DNA of 64,000 nt, taken from contig NZ_GL882506.1 in assembly GCF_000195595.1 (NCBI RefSeq), forward strand, positions 1 through 64,000, given 5' to 3'. Of this stretch, positions 37,871 through 47,280 are shown one piece after another (within the stretch, counting starts at the first letter, position 1; each line of letters opens with the position of its first letter). The translations under genes were made by a program, and so were the position numbers. The notes beneath the pieces are model-generated. The model ran no database searches, was not told where the DNA came from, and worked only from the letters and a program-made list of their open reading frames with translations. The DNA comes from Actinomyces sp. oral taxon 170 str. F0386 (lineage in GTDB: Bacteria; Actinomycetota; Actinomycetes; Actinomycetales; Actinomycetaceae).

Positions 37871-38032
37871 GGAGTGATGTACCCAAAAGTGCGGCCTCGC
37901 CGTTGGAGGGTTGTGCTAACTGCCGGTTGGTCAACTCTGGTAATCGTCAATGGTGATGCGCGCTACCAGGTTGCTAGCGTCAACACCGCCTGATCCACGC
38001 TCCTTTCCCCGACGGTTCGTGAGGACGCAGAG

Positions 38033-38797
38033 ATGACACAGCCACCTGTCAACGGTGGTGGCTCGGTTGCCGGAGTCGCCCCGCATCATACCAATCCCAT
38101 CGCCCAGCAGGCACCCGCCGGCGAGGTGCCACGAGTCGGCACCGTTGCCCTGGTCGATGACCACGATGTCATCGCCCTGGGTGTGACGACCATGCTGGCG
38201 ATGACCGCCAGCCTTCACTTTCGCGGCGGCTACCCCAGTGTTGCGCAGCTGCTGGAGGAGACGGCCGCGACGAAGGATCGCTTGCCCGATGTGGTACTGC
38301 TCGACCTGCGCTTACCGGACAACTCCGACCCCTCACACAACGCCCGTACCCTGCGCACGCGAGGCGCAGCGGTAATCGCTTACACCAGTGGCGATGACCC
38401 CTACCTGATCCGGCGTGCCTGTGAGGGCGGTGTTCTGGGTGTCGTCCGCAAGTCCGAGACGCCGGATGTCCTGATCAGCACGATCTGGGCGGCGCTGCGT
38501 GGTGAGCTGACGCCATCACTGGACTGGGCAAGTGCTCTGGATGCAGACAGCGCATTCGTCACTTCTGCTCTGACGCCCAGCGAGCAGGAGGTGCTCTCGC
38601 TCTACGCCACCGGCGCGGAGGCGAGCTTCGTCGCCCGTCAGCTCAGCCTGTCGATCCACACCGTCAATACCTACGTCTCGCGCATACGCCGCAAGTTCAT
38701 GGACGCTGGCGTCCCCGCTGGTAGCCGCGTCGACCTGCTGGTACGGGCCCAGGCCGAAGGACTCGTTCCCACACTGGATCTCCAGCACGCGTTCTGA
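38033..38797 (+). CDS. NarL/LuxR-type response regulator
   Basis: 254 residues. The receiver domain has the acidic pair in ALVDDHDVIA, the phosphoacceptor Asp in VVLLDLRLP (near residue 98) and a conserved Thr/Ser and Lys further on (YTSGDD, VVRKSE). A C-terminal LuxR HTH follows (LTPSEQEVLSLYATGAE...IARQLxLSIHTVNTYVSRI pattern). It is transcribed with the sensor kinase starting 6 bases later. The regulon is unknown, likely element genes. Confidence 0.92.
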   Translation: MTQPPVNGGGSVAGVAPHHTNPIAQQAPAGEVPRVGTVALVDDHDVIALGVTTMLAMTASLHFRGGYPSVAQLLEETAATKDRLPDVVLLDLRLPDNSDPSHNARTLRTRGAAVIAYTSGDDPYLIRRACEGGVLGVVRKSETPDVLISTIWAALRGELTPSLDWASALDADSAFVTSALTPSEQEVLSLYATGAEASFVARQLSLSIHTVNTYVSRIRRKFMDAGVPAGSRVDLLVRAQAEGLVPTLDLQHAF

Positions 38798-38802
38798 GCA
38801 CT

Positions 38803-41193
38803 ATGGCAGCCTCCGCCGCTCCGTTCGCCGCCGACACCGGCTCGACCAGTGCTTCCCAGCAGAAGCGAACCGGCTTGGTCAACCGGATGCTGCTCGATGG
38901 CACCAACCAGGACGCGTATCAGATCATCCTGATTATGGGTGCCAGCCTGTTTGGGATGCTCTTCGAGCTGTTCCATCAGGAGCCATCGCTGTTTCAACAA
39001 GTTGCCGAGGCACCCCGATGGTATCGCTGGGCGGCTGGATACCCGTATCTCTTTGGCCTGCTGATCCCGCCAGCGCTGTGCCCACTGGCGGCATTCACTA
39101 TTTCGCGCCAGCATACGTCCCGCGCGTCGGCTGCTGCCGCTGGGGCACGACTGGGGACATGGGTTTATCTTGCGCTTCATGGCTGGGCATGTGCCGCCAT
39201 ACTGACGCTGCACAATCTCGATCCCGATCAGCCACATCTGGCATCAGGCATCCACCCGCTGCCGGCCTTTGGGATGGTGATTGCCGCGGCACTGCTTGCA
39301 GCGGTGGCGAGCTGGCGGACGGCGGTGATTGGCCTGGCGGTGCTGTTCTTGCTCGAGTTCATCGTCCGTCTCTATGCCGGAAGCGAGGGGCTACTCGAAG
39401 CGCTGACCCGAGCCGGTTACAGCACGACCTTCGCGGGCTGCTACTGCCTACCGATCAACTGGCTGATCGGCTGTGCCAGGCAGATCGACACTGAGAGCCA
39501 GCGCAACAGCCACGAGGAAGACCTCGCCACGCGGCTGAGCGCCCAGCTGGCCGGCAGCCGCCATGCCCGCAACCTCGTCCACGATCATGTCCTGGCCGCG
39601 CTCGTCTCGTCCTTTCCGGAACGCGGGATGCCGGCAAAACGACTCCGCGCCGCCGCAGCCGATGCACTTGAGCTCCTGAAGCAGCCAACACACAGCGATG
39701 ACCACCACACCACCACCGACCTCGTCGACCAACTGCGCTCATGGTGCCAGCAGCACGTGCAGCCGCAGGTTGAGTACCAGTTCGCTTCTGCTGCCGATCC
39801 TGAACTGGGGACTGAGGCAGAGCTCAGCCTGTCTGAGGACGAGTTCGTTGAAGTTCTCGCCGCGAGCCTAGAGGCACTGCGAAACGTCGCAGCGCACAGC
39901 AGCGGCGGCGAGCCGCAGCGCCACGTCCACTGCACGGTATCCACCCAGCAGTCCGCTAGCACCCTCACCATCACGATCACTGACGATGGCGTCGGCTTCA
40001 ACACCAGCCGCTTGAGCCCGCTGCGCCTCGGGCTACGCCAATCAATCATTGGACGGATGCGCCACTTACCAGGCGGGCACGCCAGCGTGTCGTCGGAAAT
40101 CGGGCGTGGTACCACCGTCCAGCTCGGACTCAGGAAAGCCACTCCCAAGGCTCACACCGCAGACGCTCTCCCACTGACCGGTGACGGCTTGTCGGCCACA
40201 GTACACGGGCACTGGGGCCGCATCGGGCTCGGCTGCATCGTCCTCACCGCCTGGGCCCACGTCATGCGCAGCAGCGGCACGCCCGCCCATGTGTTGGCTT
40301 CCATCCCCAGCGCCGTCGGCGTCACATGCTCCTTTCTTGCCTTGGCCTGGCCGCCACGGGGCCTAGCGCGAGCACTTCAGCGCTGGTGCATACTCTCCAC
40401 CTCAGCACTGAGCACAGTTCCGTTCCTCACCTGGGGCCCCCTCACACCAACACTCGAGTTGGCGTCATGGCCCCAAGGGTATAGCGCCATCTTCACCGTA
40501 CTCCTGCTTCATCAGCGGCGTTTGAAACTGGCACTAGTCAACCTCGGGGTCGTGGGAGCCGCCCACCTTTTGCCCGTCGTCGCGATCGGTGCACCAGCAG
40601 CCCCATTCGTTCGCTCGTTCGGATTTCAGTGCATCAACGTCCTGACGGTCGCAACTGTAATTGCCCTGGTGCGCTCAATCGAGCCACGCATCACCGCCAT
40701 GCAGCGCCAAGCCCACCAAGCACAAGTACTCCGCACCGCCAGGCAAGCCCGCCTCGAAGCCGAAACCACCCTACTGACCGACGTCAGCCGGCGGTCACGC
40801 CCAGTGCTTGAGCAACTGCGTTCACTCACCGACGCCCCAAGCGACGCCTTGGTGCAACTGGCCCAGCGGGTCGAAGCCGAGCTGCGCGATCTCATCCGCG
40901 TGCCGCGCCTGGCAAGCCAGCCTGCTCTCGTCGCCGCCGTTCGGCAGGCGCGCGATCGAGGCGTCAACGTCATCCAGCTCGACGACTCCCAGCAGGACTC
41001 AGACCTAGCAACCGCACCAGCACCGCTCCCCACCACACTGGTCGACACCGCCACTCGCATACTGCACCGCGCGAAAAACGGCGAGTCAGTCGTCCTTCGC
41101 CTCTGCCCGCAGCACTCGCCGTACGCTGCCACCATCCAATCTCACAGCGCAGCGGGGGCGATCGCACTAGAGCGAATTCGGCGCGCGAGTTGA
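38803..41193 (+). CDS. Long membrane sensor histidine kinase with a degenerate second half
   Basis: 796 residues, about twice the usual NarX-type length. A first membrane bundle (about 40-225) is followed by a helix with the probable phosphoacceptor (RNLVHDHVLAALV) and an ATPase domain (EALRNVAAHSS, DDGVGF, GRGTTVQLGLRK). A second membrane bundle (about 470-625) then leads to another helical region (RSRPVLEQLRSL) and a short domain without ATP-binding boxes. The second half looks like a decayed kinase duplicate. It partners the response regulator just upstream. Confidence 0.82.
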   Translation: MAASAAPFAADTGSTSASQQKRTGLVNRMLLDGTNQDAYQIILIMGASLFGMLFELFHQEPSLFQQVAEAPRWYRWAAGYPYLFGLLIPPALCPLAAFTISRQHTSRASAAAAGARLGTWVYLALHGWACAAILTLHNLDPDQPHLASGIHPLPAFGMVIAAALLAAVASWRTAVIGLAVLFLLEFIVRLYAGSEGLLEALTRAGYSTTFAGCYCLPINWLIGCARQIDTESQRNSHEEDLATRLSAQLAGSRHARNLVHDHVLAALVSSFPERGMPAKRLRAAAADALELLKQPTHSDDHHTTTDLVDQLRSWCQQHVQPQVEYQFASAADPELGTEAELSLSEDEFVEVLAASLEALRNVAAHSSGGEPQRHVHCTVSTQQSASTLTITITDDGVGFNTSRLSPLRLGLRQSIIGRMRHLPGGHASVSSEIGRGTTVQLGLRKATPKAHTADALPLTGDGLSATVHGHWGRIGLGCIVLTAWAHVMRSSGTPAHVLASIPSAVGVTCSFLALAWPPRGLARALQRWCILSTSALSTVPFLTWGPLTPTLELASWPQGYSAIFTVLLLHQRRLKLALVNLGVVGAAHLLPVVAIGAPAAPFVRSFGFQCINVLTVATVIALVRSIEPRITAMQRQAHQAQVLRTARQARLEAETTLLTDVSRRSRPVLEQLRSLTDAPSDALVQLAQRVEAELRDLIRVPRLASQPALVAAVRQARDRGVNVIQLDDSQQDSDLATAPAPLPTTLVDTATRILHRAKNGESVVLRLCPQHSPYAATIQSHSAAGAIALERIRRAS

Positions 41194-41707
41194 CGTTGGC
41201 ATCAGCGATTGAGGTACTCAGACAGCCCACGAGCCGCAGCAGAGGCGTTCAGCGCCGCTCATCCACGACTCACCAGTCGGCGTACACGCTGTAGGCACTC
41301 TCGAGTTCTCGGCCTCCAGCACACACACGTAGCGCCCGCATACATTCACGACTCATGCCGTTACGAGCAGATCGATAACGACTACGAATCAAAATTACGA
41401 GACCACGCTGCGCCAGTCCTTCCCACCATTTGTCTAACAACTTACAGTTTCCACGACACCCAGCCTGGGACTTCCGCACAGAGTGCGCCAGCTGGCTCTC
41501 ATGTATCCCACAAACCGCTTTAATCCCGCACCGCAAACTACTGTCTAAGTACTCAGACTGGTCGATTACATCACGGTCTCACTAATCTCGGTTCCGCCAA
41601 GCGAATACAAATCAGACGCAGCACCAGCGCCTGCACGCAAGGATGCGTCTACCACTCGCTTCGCTTTCCTCTCCGAATCCCGAATCGTTGAGTTAGGAAC
41701 CCCTGAG
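41194..41707. other. 514-base intergenic region before the export operon
   Basis: No gene or clear repeat seen; it is AT-richer than the kinase gene. It separates the two-component genes from the operon at 41708 and probably holds that operon's promoter. Confidence 0.4.
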
Positions 41708-42865
41708 ATGGCATATGAGCAGACTGTCGCCGTGGTCGATTACTACCAGGAACTGAACCTGGACAAGGACGACGCCACCCCTGACATTCAGGTGCAGTTG
41801 AATAAGATCCGCATGCAGTGGCGGCAACGCGCGTCACTGAATGGTAACCGCGGCGAAGAGGCGAGAGCAAAGCTCAAGATGATTGAGAACGCCTCGAACG
41901 TGTTCTCAAATGAAGACTCGCGCGATGCATACGACCGCTCTCTGCGCGCACTCCCTGAAGTGGCTGAGCAGGATATCGACTGGATCGGCCGAGCTTGGAC
42001 GTACTACTTCGCTGACGACCCAGGGGCAGCCAGTGTTGCCGCACGCAAGGCACGGAGCGAGCATGGCGATGATCCAAACGCTTATGTAATCTCCGCGTGG
42101 ATCGAGCTCGCTGAGGACAACTACAACGCAGCTAAAGACTATGCAGCCGAGGCATATGTTCTTGATGAGCTGGGTGAAGACACCGTGGATGTCTACCGAG
42201 TACGCGGCGTCACATTCTACTTCACAAAGAGGTACGAAAAAGGTATTGAGTGCTTCCAGCGCGCGCTGACCAAGGCACCACGCGAAATGGTTCCTGACAT
42301 CGCATTCCGTATGGCCGCCTGCTACATCAGGATGGAACAGTACACGCGGGCGATAGACATCTGTGTTGAGGGACTCAAAGCGGATGCCGAGATGGGCCCT
42401 GACACCTGTGACGCCGTCACTCACTACTGCTGCGTCGCACTTGAGGAGCACTGTTTCGACGCAAATGAGCTCGAGAAGTCGAAGAACTGGTTCCGCAACA
42501 TGCGAGACAAGTTCACCGGACTTAACGTGCCACAGCATCTCACGGCAACCATCATCAAGTTCATCGATCTCTACATCAAGCGCATCGAGTTACTGCAGGT
42601 TCCACCCGCCGACCCGAACCGGGTCCCTGATTTCCCGCTCAAAGCGGTCGGGATAGCCATTCTCGGTATCATCGCATTCATCTCATACCCCCATATCGTG
42701 ACATTGCTATTCTTTGCAGCACCGACCGCCTGGGTCGTATTCTTCTTTGTCCGCCACGCCGAATACAAACGCATGAAGGATGCCTACGACCGCTCAGTCG
42801 TTGAGCACCAAAAAGTGCAGGCTGAGCTCCGAGCCATCCTGGATATCCTGGAGAAGCGATCCTAG
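41708..42865 (+). CDS. Membrane protein with J-domain-like N-terminus and TPR repeats
   Basis: 385 residues. Residues 10-80 follow a DnaJ-like pattern (DYYQELNLDKDDATPDIQ, then ENASNVFSNEDSRDAYD), but the HPD tripeptide is missing. Residues 85-300 form TPR-type helical hairpins (YEKGIECFQRALTKAP, YTRAIDICVEGLKAD). Two adjacent membrane helices (about 318-352) and a short cytoplasmic helix end the protein. It is first in the eight-gene operon, 33 bases ahead of the ATPase, and could be the membrane anchor and assembly scaffold for it. Confidence 0.8.
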   Translation: MAYEQTVAVVDYYQELNLDKDDATPDIQVQLNKIRMQWRQRASLNGNRGEEARAKLKMIENASNVFSNEDSRDAYDRSLRALPEVAEQDIDWIGRAWTYYFADDPGAASVAARKARSEHGDDPNAYVISAWIELAEDNYNAAKDYAAEAYVLDELGEDTVDVYRVRGVTFYFTKRYEKGIECFQRALTKAPREMVPDIAFRMAACYIRMEQYTRAIDICVEGLKADAEMGPDTCDAVTHYCCVALEEHCFDANELEKSKNWFRNMRDKFTGLNVPQHLTATIIKFIDLYIKRIELLQVPPADPNRVPDFPLKAVGIAILGIIAFISYPHIVTLLFFAAPTAWVVFFFVRHAEYKRMKDAYDRSVVEHQKVQAELRAILDILEKRS

Positions 42866-42898
42866 GGTCACAGCCTTCTAATCGCGATTGGATCAACG

Positions 42899-45229
42899 AT
42901 GCAAAGTCAGGTAGCCGACACGATTTCTCTTGGCAATGACATCCTAGGCTTCATCGGGCGGAGCAACATATGGGTCGAGGATTCCTTGGTGAATCGTGAC
43001 TCGGTGCGGTTCACCCAGTTCCTGATGGCCAAAGCGCTGGAGGAGACAGCGCCAGGGCAGCTAGAGGTGCTGGTCTTCGATGATGCGCTCAAGGGTATGG
43101 CAGCACCGTTCCAGGAGGTCAACAGTGGCGGGGAGAAGATCCTGCGCCACATCAACGACGCGCAGGAGCTCACCGAGACCATCCACCACCTGCACGAGCA
43201 CATTCAGGCTGTCCTCAACGTCATCCAGGGGCGCACGGAGAGTCTGTTGGACTTCCGTCAGCAGCTCTCACCGAAGGTGGAGGGCTTCAAGCTGGTTGTC
43301 CTGTCCACTGACTATGAGCTGCTTAGTGATGAGATCAAGGACAAGTTGACCGTCCTGTTCAAGGCCGGCCCCGCCGCCGGTGTCACTTTCCTGATCCACT
43401 CCATGACGTTGGGGGTCAACGAGCTTGTTCTTGGCCTGAGCCAGCAGTGTCAGGTCGACGGAAGCACGGTTCTAGACGAACGCAGTGGCGTACGGGGCCG
43501 CTTCGACCCGCAAAGCGCGGATGGGCTGATCGCGGTCAGTCGCCGGGTGGCGTCCGCTGTTGCGTCGGCGCAGGTGGAGCCAGTGGCCTTCAGCGAGGTG
43601 CAGCCGTTGGATGCCCCCTGGTCGCAGTCCAGTCGGGACGGCATCAGCTTTGCAGTGGGTACCTATGGGATGTCCACTATCGAGGTCACCCTCGGCGACG
43701 AGCTCAACCAGCGCCACAACGCCCTGATCACTGGCGCGGTCGGGCAGGGCAAGTCCAACCTCATCTCGGTGGTGGTGCACTCCCTGTGCCAGCGCTACTC
43801 CCCCAGTGAGGTCGAGTTCTACATGCTCGACTTCAAGGAGGGTGTCACCCTCCAGGCATTCGCCCCAGACCCGATCACTGGCTCATTCCTGCCGCACGCT
43901 CGCGTGCTGGGGCTGGACGCCGATCGGGAGTACGGCGTCAACGTCCTGCGCCATCTTTTCGCCATCTACCGCCAGCGCATGGCCACCTTCAAGGCATCCG
44001 GGGTGCAGAACATCCGCCAGTACCGCCTGGCTGATCCTGAGGCAGTCATGCCCCGCATCGTGGTGGTCATCGACGAGTTCCAGATGCTCTTTGGCGAGGA
44101 CGACGACACCGCCGAGAGCGCGGTCGACTTGCTGGTTAAGGGTGCCCGGTTGTTCCGCGCCTGCGGCATTCACTTCATCCTGGCCTCCCAGACGATCAGC
44201 AGCGGCTACCTCCTGGGTGGCACCGCAGGCGAAGGGCTCTTCGGCCAGGTGCCGGTGCGCATCGCTCTGAAGAACTCCCTCGCTGAGTCCCACGCCACGC
44301 TGGGGTTCAAGAATGATGCTGCCAGCCACCTCAGGTCGCGAGAAGCCATCGTCAACCTCGACTACGGCGAGCTGTCCTCCAACCGCAAAACCACCATCGC
44401 CTACGCCGACGACAGAATCCTGGGCGAGCTGCGCACCGCCTGGTGGCAGCAGGCCCGAGACACCGTCGCCCCGCCTGAGGTCTTCGAGGGCGAGCGCCGC
44501 CTCAGCATCCACGACGACGCACGCATCTTGCCGTCGCTCCACGCCGGCCAGGCGATGCTCGGCAGACGCATCAGCGTCGGTGCCGCACCACTCACGGTCG
44601 ACTTCACGACCGACGTCGGCCGCAACCTGGCGCTGCTTGGCACCGGCCCAGGCCACGCCGTCCTGCTCAACACTGCGCTCTCCCTCCTGCACAGCACGCC
44701 CGCTGCCGAGCTCATCCTTCTCGACCTCATCGGCGACTGGCACCTACCGGCCCGCGACGCCGTGCGCGCCGCCTTCGAGCAGCAGCTCACCAAGATCGGC
44801 GGCACCTACCGCGTTGTCGACAAGCACCAGGCCGACGCCCTTGTCGATGAGTTGGCCGAGCAAGTCGCTGACCGCGCCGACGACGCCAGTGCACCGCCCG
44901 TCTACGTCATCGGGTTTGGCCTGGAGCGCTGGCGCAGCGACAGCGACGACGTGCAAGAACTAGCCAAGTCCGCCCCTACCGCAGGAATACATCTTCTGGG
45001 CTGGTGGACAAAACTCGACTCCTTCAAGGAAGTCATGGGTTTCGATGGAGACGCATCCTTCGATATCCGCGTCGCCATGCACCTCGATTCAGCGTCGGCA
45101 TGCGACATCTTCAAAGAACCACTCCTGGCCTGGACACCACAAGACAACCGTGCCCTTGTTTGGGACAGCGCAGTGATGAGTACGCCGCAAGGCATCATTC
45201 CGTACACCGTCGTACCCTCGATGAATTAA
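42899..45229 (+). CDS. FtsK/SpoIIIE-type ATPase, EccC-like, without membrane segments
   Basis: 776 residues, apparently three ATPase-fold units. Residues 1-215 look like an FtsK-type unit without a P-loop but with the strand FKLVVLSTDYELL. The central unit has Walker A TGAVGQGKSN (about 279-288) and Walker B RIVVVIDEFQML (near 390), plus FILASQT. The third (about 540-776) has a degenerate loop, GTGPGH, with the Lys missing. This one-active, flanking-inactive arrangement recalls EccC/EssC motor proteins of type VII secretion. The upstream TPR protein may supply the membrane anchor. Confidence 0.8.
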   Translation: MQSQVADTISLGNDILGFIGRSNIWVEDSLVNRDSVRFTQFLMAKALEETAPGQLEVLVFDDALKGMAAPFQEVNSGGEKILRHINDAQELTETIHHLHEHIQAVLNVIQGRTESLLDFRQQLSPKVEGFKLVVLSTDYELLSDEIKDKLTVLFKAGPAAGVTFLIHSMTLGVNELVLGLSQQCQVDGSTVLDERSGVRGRFDPQSADGLIAVSRRVASAVASAQVEPVAFSEVQPLDAPWSQSSRDGISFAVGTYGMSTIEVTLGDELNQRHNALITGAVGQGKSNLISVVVHSLCQRYSPSEVEFYMLDFKEGVTLQAFAPDPITGSFLPHARVLGLDADREYGVNVLRHLFAIYRQRMATFKASGVQNIRQYRLADPEAVMPRIVVVIDEFQMLFGEDDDTAESAVDLLVKGARLFRACGIHFILASQTISSGYLLGGTAGEGLFGQVPVRIALKNSLAESHATLGFKNDAASHLRSREAIVNLDYGELSSNRKTTIAYADDRILGELRTAWWQQARDTVAPPEVFEGERRLSIHDDARILPSLHAGQAMLGRRISVGAAPLTVDFTTDVGRNLALLGTGPGHAVLLNTALSLLHSTPAAELILLDLIGDWHLPARDAVRAAFEQQLTKIGGTYRVVDKHQADALVDELAEQVADRADDASAPPVYVIGFGLERWRSDSDDVQELAKSAPTAGIHLLGWWTKLDSFKEVMGFDGDASFDIRVAMHLDSASACDIFKEPLLAWTPQDNRALVWDSAVMSTPQGIIPYTVVPSMN

Positions 45230-45266
45230 CCATTTTGCAAAGCCTGAACGAGGAGGCTCTACGAGC

Positions 45267-45521
45267 ATGGCACTTTCCGAGATAATTTCAACCATCGAAG
45301 ATATCAAACGCGACATCCAAAACCAGCAGAAGCAGATCAGCCTGTTCAAGAAGAGCAACCAAAACAACATCAGCCGCGTCCAGGCCGAACTCAAAGGTGG
45401 CCGCAACAACCACGACAAGAACATGCTTAAGGCGCTAACGGAAGCCGCCAGCAGCCTTAAAAAAGCGGAGACCGCTCTCCAGCAAGCCGAAAAGAGCGCC
45501 ACACAAGCTGCCCGAATCTAA
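45267..45521 (+). CDS. Small two-helix protein, WXG100-like in size
   Basis: 84 residues with a strong GAGGAGG site. It is predicted as two helices separated by a turn at KGGRNNHD, matching the size and hairpin layout of ESAT-6/WXG100 proteins, although no WXG motif is present. It is Gln/Lys/Ala-rich. It is third in the operon, right behind the FtsK-like motor, as EsxA/B-type partners often are. The WXG100 link is structural inference. Confidence 0.65.
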   Translation: MALSEIISTIEDIKRDIQNQQKQISLFKKSNQNNISRVQAELKGGRNNHDKNMLKALTEAASSLKKAETALQQAEKSATQAARI

Positions 45522-45547
45522 ATCGCTCACACTCCGAGGAATAGACG

Positions 45548-45808
45548 ATGCAGAATTTATCCGAGGTCATCACAGCCGTCCAACAGATCGCAGACGACGC
45601 CAGCAAACTCGGACAGGGCGCTAACTCGACAGCAGAAACGCTACGCAAAAAAGCACAGAAGCTGAGCATGGTTTCCAAACCGTCAAAGAGCGGCGCAGCT
45701 GCCGTCCAGCAAGTTAGCAGCGCCGCCAAATCTCTCGCCAACTGCAGTATGGCCATGTCTGCCCTACAGAAAGCTGCGGGCGAATTCATCAAAGACGCTA
45801 GCAAGTAA
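45548..45808 (+). CDS. Small two-helix protein, WXG100-like in size
   Basis: 86 residues; the start has GAGGAA. Two helices flank a turn at VSKPSKSG. The second helix is Ala/Ser-rich. It has no WXG motif and no signal peptide. It begins 26 bases after the preceding small gene and may pair with it as a heterodimer, as small type VII substrates do. Confidence 0.65.
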   Translation: MQNLSEVITAVQQIADDASKLGQGANSTAETLRKKAQKLSMVSKPSKSGAAAVQQVSSAAKSLANCSMAMSALQKAAGEFIKDASK

Positions 45809-45821
45809 CAGGACAACACCA

Positions 45822-46103
45822 ATGTCCGCAATAACAAAGCTAGCATGGCGGCGAAATAGAAGGATAGCTCGTAAGTCACTTGAAGCCGCCATAAGGCTTA
45901 CGCAATCAATCGAAAGAGACTGCGCCGACGTCGAGCAAAAGACACGACAAACTGTTGGCCACCACCAACAAGGCAACAAGATGGCGGACGAACTGACGGC
46001 CGCCATTCAAAGAATGGGAGAATGCCGCCGACAACTCGCGTCAGCCTTGTCACAAGCCAACTCCATCCCAACCGAGCCTCCTCAAAATGCCAAGCAAGAA
46101 TAA
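45822..46103 (+). CDS. Small helical protein, third of three
   Basis: 93 residues. A basic N-terminus (AWRRNRRIARKS) is followed by two long helices and a short disordered tail. It sits 13 bases after the previous gene and 6 before the toxin gene. The position directly before a toxin suggests an adaptor for that toxin. No family recognised. Confidence 0.6.
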   Translation: MSAITKLAWRRNRRIARKSLEAAIRLTQSIERDCADVEQKTRQTVGHHQQGNKMADELTAAIQRMGECRRQLASALSQANSIPTEPPQNAKQE

Positions 46104-46109
46104 CTTTCC

Positions 46110-47261
46110 ATGTCAGAAAATTTTGAAGAAATAATTAAGCGGCTCCGACAGTGCAGACAACAGATCAACTCAAGCAGCGGAGCGACCGGCCACCTGAAGA
46201 CACTCGAAAAGATTGTCGTTAAGGCAGAAAAGTCTCTACGTCGAATACACGACCCCAACGCACGTTCAGCGCTCGCTAATACTGTAGGCGCCAAACGCAA
46301 ACTAAGGTTTAATAACCTAAAGCGCTTCATTGAAAAAAATAGGCAACTAGAATACGGTATCAAGCGAGGCGAATCGGGAAAGTCCACAGAAGAAAACGTC
46401 GAAGCAACGGGAAACACAGCACCATTCTATTCTTCAACGATTTCCGAAGCCACCCAAGGCCATAGTGCCGCCACCGAAACCCATACTCCCAAGTTAGTAA
46501 AAGCAATTAAGGGGCCAAAAATCGAATTCTTCATCAGTGACATTGGTGCCACAGGCTTGCTGTCAGAAGCTAAATCAAATTTTGAAAGCACAGTCGGAAC
46601 TGGCACAATACATAGAAATGAGCACAAAAACGCTCTTCATGTACGAAATAAATGGGCAAACATGTACGGCATCGAAGTCAAGGGTCTTACTAAGGGTAAA
46701 TTTCTAGACACCATTCTAGCCGCAGAAGACGATGGGCGCATTAGTTCCCAAAAGGCCGAATCATTACGTAAAATCATCATAAGAGAGCAGCAACTACACC
46801 AAGACCTGAATGAAACGTCAGAAAGTTTAGGCGAACAAGCAACGGAAATGGTAATGAAGGCGAGAAACGAAGAACCTCTTCTAAGCCAAGAGGCAAAAAC
46901 AGGAGCGGGGATGCTGGATCGTGCGAGTCTTGGAAGAAAACCGCCGAGGATAACCATTTATGAAGCAAAAGGCGGGAACTCTGGACTCGGCTACAGAATA
47001 ATTAAAGGAATAAAATATCAGCAGGGAACTACCACCTATCTCAATGAACTCACACGGCTTGACCATCGATACATTGAAGGGATCAGAAAGTATGTTATGA
47101 GTGTTTCCGATGACGACCTTATATCGTGCGCTATTCGAAATGGCACCATTGAGGTGCGATACGAGCTAGTGGAAGCGAAGCCCGACGGCAGAATCTACGT
47201 GACCCCATTTATACTAGACGAAACGATATTAGACCTTCCGGAACTAGACAAAATTCTATAA
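46110..47261 (+). CDS. Candidate polymorphic toxin with PD-(D/E)XK-like nuclease C-terminus
   Basis: 383 residues. Residues 1-75 are helical, like the small proteins before it. A Ser/Thr/Pro-rich linker and a middle helical region (about 135-265) follow. The C-terminus has YEAKGGNSGLGYR (Glu 285, Lys 287) and YQQGTTTYLNEL (about 303-314), the pattern of restriction-endonuclease-type toxin domains. An acidic residue upstream should complete the site. The DNA is clearly AT-richer than the motor genes, typical of exchangeable toxin cassettes. It would cut nucleic acid in a target cell; activity is inferred. Confidence 0.65.
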   Translation: MSENFEEIIKRLRQCRQQINSSSGATGHLKTLEKIVVKAEKSLRRIHDPNARSALANTVGAKRKLRFNNLKRFIEKNRQLEYGIKRGESGKSTEENVEATGNTAPFYSSTISEATQGHSAATETHTPKLVKAIKGPKIEFFISDIGATGLLSEAKSNFESTVGTGTIHRNEHKNALHVRNKWANMYGIEVKGLTKGKFLDTILAAEDDGRISSQKAESLRKIIIREQQLHQDLNETSESLGEQATEMVMKARNEEPLLSQEAKTGAGMLDRASLGRKPPRITIYEAKGGNSGLGYRIIKGIKYQQGTTTYLNELTRLDHRYIEGIRKYVMSVSDDDLISCAIRNGTIEVRYELVEAKPDGRIYVTPFILDETILDLPELDKIL

Positions 47262-47280
47262 CATAGGATATACTATCGTC

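Noticed and set aside
26032-41193. A relaxase or type IV mating-pore genes in the element
   Set aside because: No HUH, MOB or VirB-type motif was seen in any frame, so the element is described as mobilizable, not self-transmissible.
42899-45229. Ordinary chromosomal FtsK DNA translocase
   Set aside because: There are no N-terminal membrane helices or gamma domain, and the degenerate flanking ATPase units and operon context fit an EccC-like motor better.
45267-46103. Calling the three small proteins WXG100 family members
   Set aside because: None has a WXG motif; only size, helix-turn-helix-hairpin layout and position fit, so they are described as WXG100-like in size only.
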